The notes beneath the pieces are model-generated. The model searched no databases. It was not told where the DNA came from and was given only the letters and a program-made list of their open reading frames with translations. The translations under genes were made by a program, and so were the position numbers. This document shows positions 36,540-45,629 of a DNA stretch of 64,000 nucleotides, piece after piece; position 1 is the first letter of the stretch; each line of letters begins with the position of its first letter. Source of the stretch: Mesorhizobium sp. Root102 (GTDB taxonomy: Bacteria; Pseudomonadota; Alphaproteobacteria; Rhizobiales; Rhizobiaceae); assembly GCF_001425625.1 (NCBI RefSeq), contig NZ_LMCP01000047.1, forward strand, positions 62,001 through 126,000, written 5' to 3'.

Positions 36540-39500
36540 TTGATGCGGCTAGATAATTTTGCCGCATGGGGGCATGCATTGAATCGGAATTTGAAGTATC
36601 GGGCTGGGCTTTCCCATGCGCCTTCCGACAGGTTTCTGTTGTGGATATGGGTGCTTGTGCTTATTGGCCTGGGGGTACTGTTGCCATCACGGGCCGAGGC
36701 CCAGACGTCAGATACATGCCCCACTCCCATTCCGATAACCGTACCGTCTGGCGGGAGCTACGTCCTTGACGCGAGTTCATGCAGCCATGGCTTCGGACTA
36801 AATCCGCAAGACCAGGTGGTGCAGCCGCAGCATGGCAATGTCACGCTCAATCCGTTCACCGCGCAAGTTACCTACGCCAACAATGGCGACTCCAGCACCA
36901 CGGACACCTTCACTTTCGAAGATGACAACGGCGGCACTGTCACCGTCAATGTGACGATCACCCCATCGGCTTCGCCGATCACCGTAGCCCCCGGAATCTT
37001 GCCGGACCCCGTTGCGGGTGCTGCCTATAGTCAGACCATCACTTCCTCCGGCGGTGTTGCGCCCTACACCTATTCAGTGGGCGGTGGTTCCTTGCCGCCA
37101 GGGTTGAGCCTTTCGTCAACCGGCACCATCTCCGGCACACCGACAGGCTCGGGCGCCTACAGCTTTACAGTGCATGTATCGGATTCGACCACGCCGACTG
37201 CGCTGACCACCGACAAGGGCTATAGCGTTACCGTTGCCGGCCCCAATCTGGTCCTTTCGCCGACCACGCCGGTCGGCGGCGCCGTGGGTATTGCGTACAC
37301 TCAGCAGTTCAGCACAAGCGGGGGAACCTCGCCCTACACATACAGTCTCGAAACGGGCAGTCTGCCACCTGGATTGACGCTGTCCTCCAGTGGCCTGCTC
37401 TCCGGCACGCCGACAACCCAAGGCAGTTATACGTTCGAGATCAAAACCCAGGACAGCACAACAATCGTGACAGGCGGCGACTGGTGGATTGTTCAGAGTG
37501 TAACCGTCGTCATCGCTGCGGCCCCGACCGTCGTCGTTGCCCCAGCCAGCCTTCCTGGTGGCGCGACTGTCGGTTCCGCCTACAGCACGACCATCACCGC
37601 CAGCGGCGCAGTATCCCCCTATACTTTTACCATCAGCGCGGGTGCGCTTCCCGCCGGGATGACGCTGTCGACGGCGGGTGTGCTTTCCGGCACGCCGACC
37701 GCCGGCGGAACGTTCAATTTCACGGTCGAGGCCACCGACAGTAGCGCGACGCCCCAAAGCGGCACCCTCACCTATGCCCTGACGGTTGCCGCGCCGACCA
37801 TCACTTTACCTGCGACGGCACTTGGAAACGGTACCGTGGGCACGGCTTATTCGGACGCGCTCAATGCCGCGACCGGCGGCACCGCGCCCTACACGTATGC
37901 ACTCACTGCCGGAGCCCTTCCGCCGGGCGTATCGCTGTCCGCCGCGGGTGCGTTGTCGGGAACGCCGACCGCGGAGGGAACTTACAACTTCTCTGTCACC
38001 GCGACCGACAGCAGCACGGGGACCGGCCCCTATTCGAGTGCACCCCGCGCCTACAGCATAACCGTCCTCGACATTCCGCCGGTCGCCAACGCGGTGTCGG
38101 CCACGGTCGCCTACAACAGCAGCGCCAATTCGATCACGCTCAACATCACAGCCGGCACGCCGACATCGGTCGCGGTCGCCACTCCGGCTGCCCACGGCAC
38201 GGCAGTAGCCAGCGGCACATCGATAACCTACACACCCACTGCCGGCTTTGCCGGTCCAGACTCGTTCACCTACACAGCAACGAATACGGCCGGAACGTCC
38301 GCACCGGCGACCGTCACCATCACGGTCAGCAATCCGACGATCGTGGTCGCGGCATCCGGGGCTTTGACCGCGCAAGTCGGCGTTGCCTACACACAGACCT
38401 TCACCGCATCCGGTGGTGCGGCGCCATACACGCTGTCGGTGAGCGGCTTGCCGGCAGGCCTATCCCAGACAGGGACAACAGCCAACAGCGTGACTGTTTC
38501 CGGAACGCCGAGTGCGGCGGGCAGCTTCATCCTCAGTGTCACAGGATCCGACAGCAGCACCGGAAATGGCCCCTTCGCGATTTCACAGCCCTTCACGCTC
38601 GCCGTCGCTGCGCCAACGCTTGTCGTAGCGCCGGCGCCGGGATCTATTCCCGCCCCCTATGGTGCGCCGTTCAGCCAGCAGTTCTCTGCGTCGGGCGGCA
38701 CAGGTCCGTACAGCTTCAGCATCACCGCCGGCGCCCTTCCCCCAGGCATCTCGTTCAATTCGGCTGGGCTGCTCTCCGGAACGGCCACGGCACCCGGCAC
38801 CTACAACTTCACGCTCCAGGCACAAGACAGCAGCACCGGCACCGGAGCGCCTTTTACAGTCGCGGCGTCCTACGCATTGGTGGTCGGGCCGCCCACCGTC
38901 GTTGTCAGCCCTGCGACGCTGGCTAATGCCACGGCTGCTTCGCCCTACTCTGCCGCGGTCACAGCATCCGGAGGTGTCGCGCCCTATACGTTCTCGTTGA
39001 CCTCCGGTGCGCTGCCGGTGGGTATGTCGTTCAATTCGGCGGGTACTTTCTCGGGCACGCCTACCCAATCCGGAACTTTTTCGCTCACGGTCCAGGCAAG
39101 CGATGCTAACGGCCAGACAGGGACCCATGTCTATAGCTTGACGGTCGACGTGCCGGCCCTGACCATATCGCCCACCAGCATCCCAGGCGGCACGGCCGGA
39201 ATTGCCTACAGCCAGCCGCTCACGGCGAGCGGCGGCAACGGCCCCTATACCTATGCGCTCACCGCGGGCGGACTGCCGGCAGGCGTAACCATCGCGGGCG
39301 GCGCAATCGCTGGAACGCCGACTGTTGCCGGCACCTTCAACTTCACTGTGACGGCGACCGACAGCACGGCGGGCACGGCGGCCAGTGGGTCCCAGGCCTA
39401 TACGCTGGTGGTTGCAGCGCCGACCATAGCGCTGGCACCAGCCAGCCTCCCTGCCGGTCAATATGACGTTGCTTACAGCCAGACACTCACAGCCAGCGGG

Positions 39501-41372
39501 GGCACCAGCCCTTACAGTTTTGCGGTGACGACAGGCGCGCTGCCGACCGGGATAACACTTTCTTCGACGGGAACGCTTTCGGGCACACCGAAGGTTGTCG
39601 GCTCGTTCAACATCACCGTCACGGCGACAGACAATCTTGGTTTCACCGGCACGGCAAACTATACGCTTGTGATCGGCAACAACCCGCCGGTTGCCAACCC
39701 GGAGACTGCCGAAACCCTTGAAGGGCAGTCCGTGACCATCCACGTCACGGACAACGATACCGGGACCATCACCTCTGTTGCGGTCGCCACCGCGCCAGCG
39801 CACGGCACCGCGACGGTCAGCGGCACCGACATCGTCTACACGCCGGCAGCGTCCTTCAACGGGTCGGATACGCTGCAGTACACGGCGACCGGACCAGGTG
39901 GAACCTCGGCGCCCGCCGCCGTCACGATCAACGTCAGGCCTGTGCCCGTCCCTGTCGCGCAGCACGTCACGACAGTGTCGGGCAAGGCAGTGGTGGTCGA
40001 CCTGACCAAGGACGCTGTTGGCGGGCCGTTTACCACTGCAAGCCTTGTTTTGGTGCCTCCCCCTTCATCGGGAACGACGGTGCTGAACGGGTTCCAACTC
40101 ACCTTCACCCCGACAGCGACATACCAGGGCACGGCCACGGTGACCTTCACCTTGAGCAATGCTTATGCAACGTCGGCGGTGACGGCGATCACCATCGAGG
40201 TCGTGGAGCGCCCCGATCCGACGCTCGACAGCGAGGTCATGGGCATCCTCAACGCCGAGACCGCCGCGACACGTCGTTTTGCCACTTCGCAGATCGGCAA
40301 TTTCCAGCAGCGTCTGGAAGGTCTTCATGACAGCGGCGATGGTCAGGAACCGGTCGACAGTCTGGCCTTTGTCCAAGGCATAGTGCTCTCGTTCGACAGC
40401 ACCTGCGGTGACCAGGAGCGGGCGGCAAAGGGAGAATCTTGTGGGCGCAGTCAGGCGTCTGACCCCAACTGGCCCTTCAAATCGTCTCTCGACGACACCG
40501 CTACATCGGGCACGCCCGGAAGCTTCGGCTCCGGCAGCTTCGGCCACAGCAAGGTGACCGTATGGACCGGCGGTTCGATCAATATCGGCGAGCGTGACGG
40601 CGAAGATGGCTACAAGTTCGAGACCACCGGCCTCAGCGCCGGTATCGACTATCGCCTCAGCCGTGCTTTTGCGATCGGTCTTGGCATGGGTTACGGCCGC
40701 GATGTCAGCGACATCGGTGACAACGGCAGCCGCAGCAAGGGTGAGGCCTACACGGCGGGCCTCTATGCCAGCTATCATCCCGGCCAGGACTACTTCATCG
40801 ACGGTCTGGTCGGATATCAGTGGCTTTCATTCGATTCGCAGCGCTATCTGACATCCGGTGGCGGCTTTGCCACCGGCGAACGGGACGGTGGCCAGTGGTT
40901 CGCCTCGGTTTCAGCCGGCAAGAAGTTCGAGATCGAACAGTGGCAGATTTCGCCTTATGCCCGTCTCGACGTGGCACGTGCGACCCTGGACGAATTCACC
41001 GAAAATGGCGATCCGTCATCGGCCCTGCACTATGGCGAGCAGGACATCAGCACCACCACGGGCAATCTCGGCATGACGCTCAACTACAAGGTCCCGGTCA
41101 GCTTCGGGGTGGTTTCGCCGCAATTGAGGCTGGAGTACCAGCACGACTTCCAGGGCGACAGCGCGATCACGATGAACTATGCGGACATGTTCGGCGGACC
41201 TTTCTATCACACCACCATCGATGGGATGGGAAAGGACCGCTTCATGCTCGGCCTCGGTGTCAATGTGCAGACGGTCCAGGACTTTGCCGTGCGGCTGGAA
41301 TATCGCGGCCTGTTCGGCAGCGATGGCAACACCGACAATGGTTTCCTGGTCAATCTGGGCAAGAAGTTCTGA
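36540..41372 (+). CDS. Giant Ig-repeat autotransporter (type V secretion)
   Basis: A 1610-residue outer-membrane/surface protein. Residues 1-54 are a long signal region with hydrophobic core FLLWIWVLVLIGLGVLL and AEA cleavage site. There follow a Cys-containing cadherin-like domain (about 55-145), nine He_PIG/putative-Ig repeats of about 85-95 residues starting near 145, 233, 328, 419, 599, 692, 785, 873 and 961 (each with 'AY...ASGG..PY.......LP.G..L...G..SGTP'), a cadherin-like domain near 513 and two more from 1048 and 1133. A linker leads to a C-terminal beta-barrel (about 1336-1610) ending in LGKKF with terminal Phe. Such proteins display adhesive stalks. The divergent position and shared composition link it to the collar operon. 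Confidence 0.93.
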   Translation: MMRLDNFAAWGHALNRNLKYRAGLSHAPSDRFLLWIWVLVLIGLGVLLPSRAEAQTSDTCPTPIPITVPSGGSYVLDASSCSHGFGLNPQDQVVQPQHGNVTLNPFTAQVTYANNGDSSTTDTFTFEDDNGGTVTVNVTITPSASPITVAPGILPDPVAGAAYSQTITSSGGVAPYTYSVGGGSLPPGLSLSSTGTISGTPTGSGAYSFTVHVSDSTTPTALTTDKGYSVTVAGPNLVLSPTTPVGGAVGIAYTQQFSTSGGTSPYTYSLETGSLPPGLTLSSSGLLSGTPTTQGSYTFEIKTQDSTTIVTGGDWWIVQSVTVVIAAAPTVVVAPASLPGGATVGSAYSTTITASGAVSPYTFTISAGALPAGMTLSTAGVLSGTPTAGGTFNFTVEATDSSATPQSGTLTYALTVAAPTITLPATALGNGTVGTAYSDALNAATGGTAPYTYALTAGALPPGVSLSAAGALSGTPTAEGTYNFSVTATDSSTGTGPYSSAPRAYSITVLDIPPVANAVSATVAYNSSANSITLNITAGTPTSVAVATPAAHGTAVASGTSITYTPTAGFAGPDSFTYTATNTAGTSAPATVTITVSNPTIVVAASGALTAQVGVAYTQTFTASGGAAPYTLSVSGLPAGLSQTGTTANSVTVSGTPSAAGSFILSVTGSDSSTGNGPFAISQPFTLAVAAPTLVVAPAPGSIPAPYGAPFSQQFSASGGTGPYSFSITAGALPPGISFNSAGLLSGTATAPGTYNFTLQAQDSSTGTGAPFTVAASYALVVGPPTVVVSPATLANATAASPYSAAVTASGGVAPYTFSLTSGALPVGMSFNSAGTFSGTPTQSGTFSLTVQASDANGQTGTHVYSLTVDVPALTISPTSIPGGTAGIAYSQPLTASGGNGPYTYALTAGGLPAGVTIAGGAIAGTPTVAGTFNFTVTATDSTAGTAASGSQAYTLVVAAPTIALAPASLPAGQYDVAYSQTLTASGGTSPYSFAVTTGALPTGITLSSTGTLSGTPKVVGSFNITVTATDNLGFTGTANYTLVIGNNPPVANPETAETLEGQSVTIHVTDNDTGTITSVAVATAPAHGTATVSGTDIVYTPAASFNGSDTLQYTATGPGGTSAPAAVTINVRPVPVPVAQHVTTVSGKAVVVDLTKDAVGGPFTTASLVLVPPPSSGTTVLNGFQLTFTPTATYQGTATVTFTLSNAYATSAVTAITIEVVERPDPTLDSEVMGILNAETAATRRFATSQIGNFQQRLEGLHDSGDGQEPVDSLAFVQGIVLSFDSTCGDQERAAKGESCGRSQASDPNWPFKSSLDDTATSGTPGSFGSGSFGHSKVTVWTGGSINIGERDGEDGYKFETTGLSAGIDYRLSRAFAIGLGMGYGRDVSDIGDNGSRSKGEAYTAGLYASYHPGQDYFIDGLVGYQWLSFDSQRYLTSGGGFATGERDGGQWFASVSAGKKFEIEQWQISPYARLDVARATLDEFTENGDPSSALHYGEQDISTTTGNLGMTLNYKVPVSFGVVSPQLRLEYQHDFQGDSAITMNYADMFGGPFYHTTIDGMGKDRFMLGLGVNVQTVQDFAVRLEYRGLFGSDGNTDNGFLVNLGKKF

Positions 41373-41390
41373 CCCCAGGCTGGTATGGGA

Positions 41391-41560
41391 CAGAGTGGTT
41401 CGGCGTTTCTGTGAGACGATGAACCGTGCTGCAACGGCAGCAGAGCAATTCCAGGAAAGTGTGCAACGGTTTTCTCGGGAAAAGCGCTTTGCGCTTTCCC
41501 CTGGGAATTATCTCAAACTAAGGAGTTAGAGCGGTTCGCCGTTTCCGTAAAACGGTGACC
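41391..41560. repeat. Composite 'AGAGCAATTCC / AGAGCGGTTCGCC' dispersed repeat
   Basis: Three tandem palindromic units lie between the autotransporter and greA: GAGTGGTTCGGCGTTTCTG... (41391 on), AGAGCAATTCCAGGAAAGTG with GGGAAAAGCGCTTTGCGC... (41442 on), and AGAGCGGTTCGCCGTTTCCG... (41529 on). Related copies are at 25974-26089 and, inverted, at 49389-49492. This is the abundant rhizobial intergenic type (from memory). It may serve as a bidirectional transcription barrier at the end of the module. Confidence 0.75.
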
Positions 41561-41564
41561 TTGT

Positions 41565-42038
41565 CTAAATGAACTGCACCTGGACGATCTCATACCCCCT
41601 GGCACCGCCAGGCGCATTGACCTCGATGGCGTCGCCGACTTCCTTGCCGATGAGCGCGCGGGCGATCGGCGAGGAGATCGAGATGCGGCCGGACTTCACG
41701 TCCGCTTCCTGGTCGCCGACGATCCGGTAGGTCTTCTTTTCCTCAGTGTCCTCGTCGACCAGCACCACGGTGGCGCCGAACTTGATCTTGTCGCCGCTAA
41801 GTTTGCTGACGTCGATCACCTCGGCGCGCGCGATATAATCTTCAAGCTCGTTGACGCGACCCTCATTGAGGCTCTGCGCCTCTTTGGCGGCATGATATTC
41901 GGCATTTTCGGACAGGTCGCCATGCGAGCGCGCCTCGGAGATGGCCTCGATGATGCGCGGCCGCTCTTCCTGCTGGCGCCAGCGCAGCTCTTCCTTCAAT
42001 GACGCGAACCCCTCGCCTGTCATCGGGACCTTGTTCAT
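41565..42038 (-). CDS. greA: Transcription elongation factor GreA
   Basis: A 157-residue factor that stimulates transcript cleavage by backtracked RNA polymerase. The N-terminal coiled coil (MNKVPMTGEGFASLKEELRWRQQEERPRIIEAISEARSHGDLSENAEYHAAKEAQ) has the acidic tip residues in GDLSENAEY, and the C-terminal domain contains VVLVDEDTEEKKTYRIVGDQEAD and SPIARALIGKEVGD. Full length. In rhizobia greA is in the carB-lrp-trxB region, here separated by accessory genes. Confidence 0.97.
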   Translation of the reverse strand: MNKVPMTGEGFASLKEELRWRQQEERPRIIEAISEARSHGDLSENAEYHAAKEAQSLNEGRVNELEDYIARAEVIDVSKLSGDKIKFGATVVLVDEDTEEKKTYRIVGDQEADVKSGRISISSPIARALIGKEVGDAIEVNAPGGARGYEIVQVQFI

Positions 42039-42258
42039 GATGCCTGACCTTTCCTGCTGCCACCCCCGCGTTTCGGGGAAAGCCTTGTCGATGGGTACAA
42101 AAAGAAAACGGTCCGGCAGCCTCGGGCTAACGGAACCGTTTCACCGCAATTTCCCTGAATATAGCAATCTTCGCGGGTTTTTCACGTCCAAAAATCGGTT
42201 TTGCAAAAATCATCCCCGCTTTCATCAGTCGGGAGCGGCTAATAAGTCCGAGGCGTAA

Positions 42259-42291
42259 CAAAAAAGCGGCCGCGATCGCTCGCGGCCGCTT
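42259..42291 (-). terminator. Minus-strand terminator of the TPR gene
   Basis: Arms AAGCGGCCGCG (42264-42274) and CGCGGCCGCTT (42281-42291) form an 11-bp stem with a 6-base loop. A-run on the plus strand at 42259-42265 gives Ts on the minus strand. It is 21 bp beyond the TPR gene stop. Confidence 0.9.
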
Positions 42292-42311
42292 CGAACAGCC
42301 CTGGGGGCCTT

Positions 42312-42848
42312 TCAACTTCTCATGAAATGGTCGATCTGCTCGGACAGCATGCCGTATTCACGCGAACCCTTGCCGGTCCGCTTCTCAATCTCCATCAACT
42401 GCTGCTGGGCGCCGGCCAGATCGCCAATCTGCAGATGCGCTTCGCCGAGATATTCGCGCACCAGCGTGTAATTGGGGTCGATACGCAGCGCTTCCTCGTA
42501 GTAGCCGAGGCCGACGGTGACGCGGCCGGAATGGCGGTGCGAATAGCCGAGATAGTTGAGGATGCGCGGATCCTGCTTGTTGGCGGCCAGGCTGAGCACG
42601 GCAATCGCCTCGTCATAACGCCCGGCCATCGCCAGCGCATGGCCTGCATCATAGATGCTGTCGTCGTCGAGCATGCCTTCCTGGGGCGCGACGCACTTTT
42701 TCTTCTTCTTGTCCCAGACTTCGCCCTTCTTGCACTGGGTGACGGTCTGATCGCTGCCACCGCTACTGCCGGCGGCGAACGTCGGAACGGCGAAGAACTG
42801 GAGAGCGACCAGCGCGGTTGCAGCCTGGATCAGCATTCTTTTATGCAT
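42312..42848 (-). CDS. Secreted tetratricopeptide repeat protein
   Basis: A 178-residue exported protein. The signal peptide is MHKRMLIQAATALVALQFFAVPTFAAG. A Lys-rich Cys segment (CKKGEVWDKKKKKC) follows, then a TPR region of two to three repeats (YDAGHALAMAGRYDEAIAVLSLAANKQDPRILNYLGYSHRHSGR; GLGYYEEALRIDPNYTLVREYLGEAHLQIGDLAGAQQQL). The start follows AAGGAGG. A periplasmic scaffold role is inferred. Confidence 0.88.
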   Translation of the reverse strand: MHKRMLIQAATALVALQFFAVPTFAAGSSGGSDQTVTQCKKGEVWDKKKKKCVAPQEGMLDDDSIYDAGHALAMAGRYDEAIAVLSLAANKQDPRILNYLGYSHRHSGRVTVGLGYYEEALRIDPNYTLVREYLGEAHLQIGDLAGAQQQLMEIEKRTGKGSREYGMLSEQIDHFMRS

Positions 42849-42991
42849 CGAAGCCTCCTTGAGGGGTGAGAATGCAACACTAACGCCAGACGGTTCGCGT
42901 TTCATCCCGGAAAAATGCGAGCGGGAGAACATCAGGTGACGGACGCCGCAAATTCGCTATCATCCGGCAAACGACCTGACGGAGACGGCCC

Positions 42992-43417
42992 GTGCAGCGG
43001 TGGCTTGAAAAGGACTGGGACCTTTCGATCGGCCCCGACACCGTGCGTCTGTTCATCCTCAAGGCCAAGGCGCTGAGTGCCGCCGTCAATGAAGACTATG
43101 CCGATGGCGCCGAGCACGAGGTCGAGCTCGACGGCGAGTCCCATGTCAACCATCACCATGACGGCCTTGCCGAGGAAAGCTCCGAGAACCTTACCGAAGA
43201 AGAGCTGCGCGAGCTGATCAACGACCTCAATGTCGATGAAGCAGCCGAACTGATCGCGCTGGCCTGGGTCGGTCGCGGCGACTACGACGCCACCGAATGG
43301 GCGGACGCGCTTGCCGCGGCGCGCGAACGCGCCAACAAACGCACCGCAAAATACCTGCTTGGCATGCCGCTGCTCGCCGACTGGCTGGAGGAAGGGCTGG
43401 AAGCGATCGGCGCGTAA
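42992..43417 (+). CDS. DUF3775 domain protein
   Basis: A 141-residue soluble protein starting with GTG (MQRWLEKDW) after GGAGACGG. The body is acidic (EHEVELDGESHVNHHHDGLAEESSENLTEEELRELINDLNVDEAAELIALAWVGRG) and matches the DUF3775 family common in Rhizobiales. The C-terminal helices (WADALAAARERANKRTAKYLLGMPLLADWLEEGLEAI) are typical. Function unknown. Confidence 0.85.
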   Translation: MQRWLEKDWDLSIGPDTVRLFILKAKALSAAVNEDYADGAEHEVELDGESHVNHHHDGLAEESSENLTEEELRELINDLNVDEAAELIALAWVGRGDYDATEWADALAAARERANKRTAKYLLGMPLLADWLEEGLEAIGA

Positions 43418-43480
43418 CGACGCGGTTACCGTTCGTGATGCGACGCAGGCAACCTCCCTGCCTCGGCGCCGTTGAGGGCC

Positions 43481-44653
43481 ATGGGGTCGATTGTCTTTTC
43501 CCGAACATGCAGGATCGCATTGCTCATGGCCGTCACGGCTTTGCTGGTGATGCCGGCCGAGGCCAGACATCGCCATCGGCATCACAAGCCGCTGACGCCG
43601 CGGGTGGAGCAGCCGCTGACGCCGCGGGTCGACCAGCCCCTGAAACCGCGGGGCGGGCAGCGCCTGAAACCGCGGCGCCACCGGCAGGTCACGCCGAACC
43701 GGACACAGCAGAAAACGCAGGCTCCGCTGCCCTCGCCTGCCGATGTTCCGGTGCCCGGGCCCGGTATTCCGGTGCCCGGACCCCCTATTCCGGTGCCCGA
43801 GCCACGCCCGGCGGAGGCTCCGAAGGCCGACGCTGCAAAGACCGAGGAAAAGACGGAAGGTCCGAAGACCGCCGGAGCGCCCGACCGGTTCAATGAAGAA
43901 AAATCCCATCCAAAAAGTCAGGTGCGCCCTGAACCCTCTGCCCCGGAGCCGCCAACCGTCGCGCCAACGCCGACACAAAAGCCTGACATCGCGGAGCCCG
44001 AGGCTCAAGCGCCGGCAGTCGCCCCACAGCCGCTGCAAAAGCCGGCGGACGCAGGCGACAAGAAGATGCTGCCCGACCCGCGCTCGGCCGATCTGCCCGA
44101 CGGCAAGATGCCCGCTGAGGAAGTCGCTTGCCGCGAGCGGCTGAAGGCGCTCGGCGTCGAATTCGAGGAGCACAAGGCGGAAAGCAATCCCGAAATCGGC
44201 TGCTCGATCCCTTACCCGATCGTGATCAAGACAATCGGCAAGTCGATCGCCATCGCGCCGGGCACCGAACTCAATTGCCCGATGGCCGAGGTGGCCGCGC
44301 GTTTTGCGGCAGATGTCATCCAGCCGGCCGCGAAAGCCGATTTCGGCGCCGATTTGAAATCGATCAGCCAGGCATCGGCCTTTGTCTGCCGGCCACGCAA
44401 TGGCACACGAAAACTGTCGGAACATGCCTTCGGCAACGCCCTCGATATCGCCGGCTTCACGCTGTCGGACGGCAAGAAGATCGAGATCGGCCCGGCGCCG
44501 CCCGAGCAGGACGCCAAATTCCTCAACGCCGTGCGCAAGGCCGCGTGCGGACCCTTCAAGACCGTGCTCGGCCCTGGGGCCGATGCCGATCATTCCTTGC
44601 ATTTCCATCTCGATCTCGAACCGCGCCGGCACGGGGGGACGTTCTGCCAGTAA
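43481..44653 (+). CDS. Extensin-family secreted protein with long Pro-rich linker
   Basis: A 390-residue protein with an N-terminal hydrophobic segment (TCRIALLMAVTALLVMPAEA), a His/Arg-rich start (RHRHRHHK), Pro-rich repeats (PLTPRVEQPLTPRVDQPLK; VPVPGPGIPVPGPPIPVPEP) to about residue 190, and a C-terminal extensin-like (Peptidase M15-fold) domain from VACRERLKALGVEFEE to the Cys-rich end. The domain keeps EHAFGNALDIAGF, ADHSLHFHLDLEP and several cysteines. The 'His...Asp...HFH' pattern resembles D,D-carboxypeptidase folds, so a cell-wall role is plausible. The next gene, 44770, is a paralog. Confidence 0.9.
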   Translation: MGSIVFSRTCRIALLMAVTALLVMPAEARHRHRHHKPLTPRVEQPLTPRVDQPLKPRGGQRLKPRRHRQVTPNRTQQKTQAPLPSPADVPVPGPGIPVPGPPIPVPEPRPAEAPKADAAKTEEKTEGPKTAGAPDRFNEEKSHPKSQVRPEPSAPEPPTVAPTPTQKPDIAEPEAQAPAVAPQPLQKPADAGDKKMLPDPRSADLPDGKMPAEEVACRERLKALGVEFEEHKAESNPEIGCSIPYPIVIKTIGKSIAIAPGTELNCPMAEVAARFAADVIQPAAKADFGADLKSISQASAFVCRPRNGTRKLSEHAFGNALDIAGFTLSDGKKIEIGPAPPEQDAKFLNAVRKAACGPFKTVLGPGADADHSLHFHLDLEPRRHGGTFCQ

Positions 44654-44769
44654 GCATGGCTGGTCAGACCGCGTGCCGCAATTCGGCCGCAGGCATGAAC
44701 GCGGGCGCTGCGTTTTCCTTTACCCTTGATCGTTAAAATGCCGGAGATCTGGGAACAGGGATTCCGCTC

Positions 44770-45585
44770 ATGGCCGGAACATTTCGCGCCGCGCTTGCCG
44801 CAGTGCGGCAATCGAGACGCATGCGCTCGGCAGTCGGCGGGCTGGCCGCCGGCCTTGCCCTCGTGGCGCTTTCCGCCTGCAACACCGGCAGTGTGCTGTC
44901 GCTTGAACCGGCCGTCGACGTCGGATCCCAGACTGCCGCCGTGCCGCAATATGCCGGCATGCAGAAGCTTGTCCCCTCCAATCCCTATATGACGCAGGCC
45001 GCTTATCCGCGCATGGACGAGCCAATGTCGCCGGTCGAGCAGATGCCGGCCAGCGAAACCGACTGCCGCCAGCAATTGAAGCGCCTCGATGTTGCCTTCA
45101 CCGACCTGGCGCCGATCCATGAAGGCCAGTGCGGCATCGATTATCCGGTCAAGGTCTCGGCCATCGGCAACATCCAGATGAAACCCGCCGCGACGCTGAC
45201 CTGCGACATGGCCGCCACCTTTGCCGGTTGGACGAAGAATGAACTCGTACCCTCCGCCCGCTGGCGCTATTTCTCCGGCGTCAAGACCATCCACCAGGGC
45301 TCCAGCTATTCCTGCCGCAGGATTGCCGGCGAAGGTGTATTGTCCGAGCATGGCAAGGGCAATGCAGTCGACGTCATGAGCATCGAGCTCAACAATGGCG
45401 ACGACATCGATGTGCGCAAGCCCGGCCTGTTCGCCTTCCGCACCCGCGGCTTCCTCAACAATGTGCGCGCCGACGGCTGCCAGTATTTCACCACCGTGCT
45501 CGGCCCCGGCTACAATTACGACCACCGCAACCATTTCCATTTCGACATCAAGAACCGCAGGAACGGTTATCGCGCCTGCCGCTAG
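44770..45585 (+). CDS. Extensin-family lipoprotein
   Basis: A 271-residue paralog of the preceding protein. A basic n-region is followed by a hydrophobic core and lipobox (LAAGLALVALSAC, lipidated Cys). The C-terminal domain from DCRQQLKRLDVAFTDLAPIHEGQCG to the end contains GVLSEHGKGNAVDVMS and YDHRNHFHFDIKN, the same His/Asp/HFHFD layout as its neighbour. No Pro-rich linker. Two tandem genes of one family, 116 bp apart, likely co-regulated, probably at the cell wall. Confidence 0.9.
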   Translation: MAGTFRAALAAVRQSRRMRSAVGGLAAGLALVALSACNTGSVLSLEPAVDVGSQTAAVPQYAGMQKLVPSNPYMTQAAYPRMDEPMSPVEQMPASETDCRQQLKRLDVAFTDLAPIHEGQCGIDYPVKVSAIGNIQMKPAATLTCDMAATFAGWTKNELVPSARWRYFSGVKTIHQGSSYSCRRIAGEGVLSEHGKGNAVDVMSIELNNGDDIDVRKPGLFAFRTRGFLNNVRADGCQYFTTVLGPGYNYDHRNHFHFDIKNRRNGYRACR

Positions 45586-45629
45586 AGCATGATCTCGAAA
45601 AGTGGATGCTGGCTTCAGAAACGATCAGG
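45584..45629. repeat. 'AGAGCATGATC' dispersed repeat, degenerate copy
   Basis: AGAGCATGATCTCGAAAAGT at 45584 begins in the stop codon of the extensin-family gene and continues through a degenerate inverted half (GAAACGATCAGG). A related, better palindrome is at 56650-56695. This is the very common rhizobial AGAGCATGATC type (recollection). Confidence 0.65.

Noticed and set aside
38583..39965. A 460-codon frame antisense to the autotransporter repeats
   Set aside because: Arg/Gly-rich with no domain; produced by the repeat-rich GC pattern of the sense gene.
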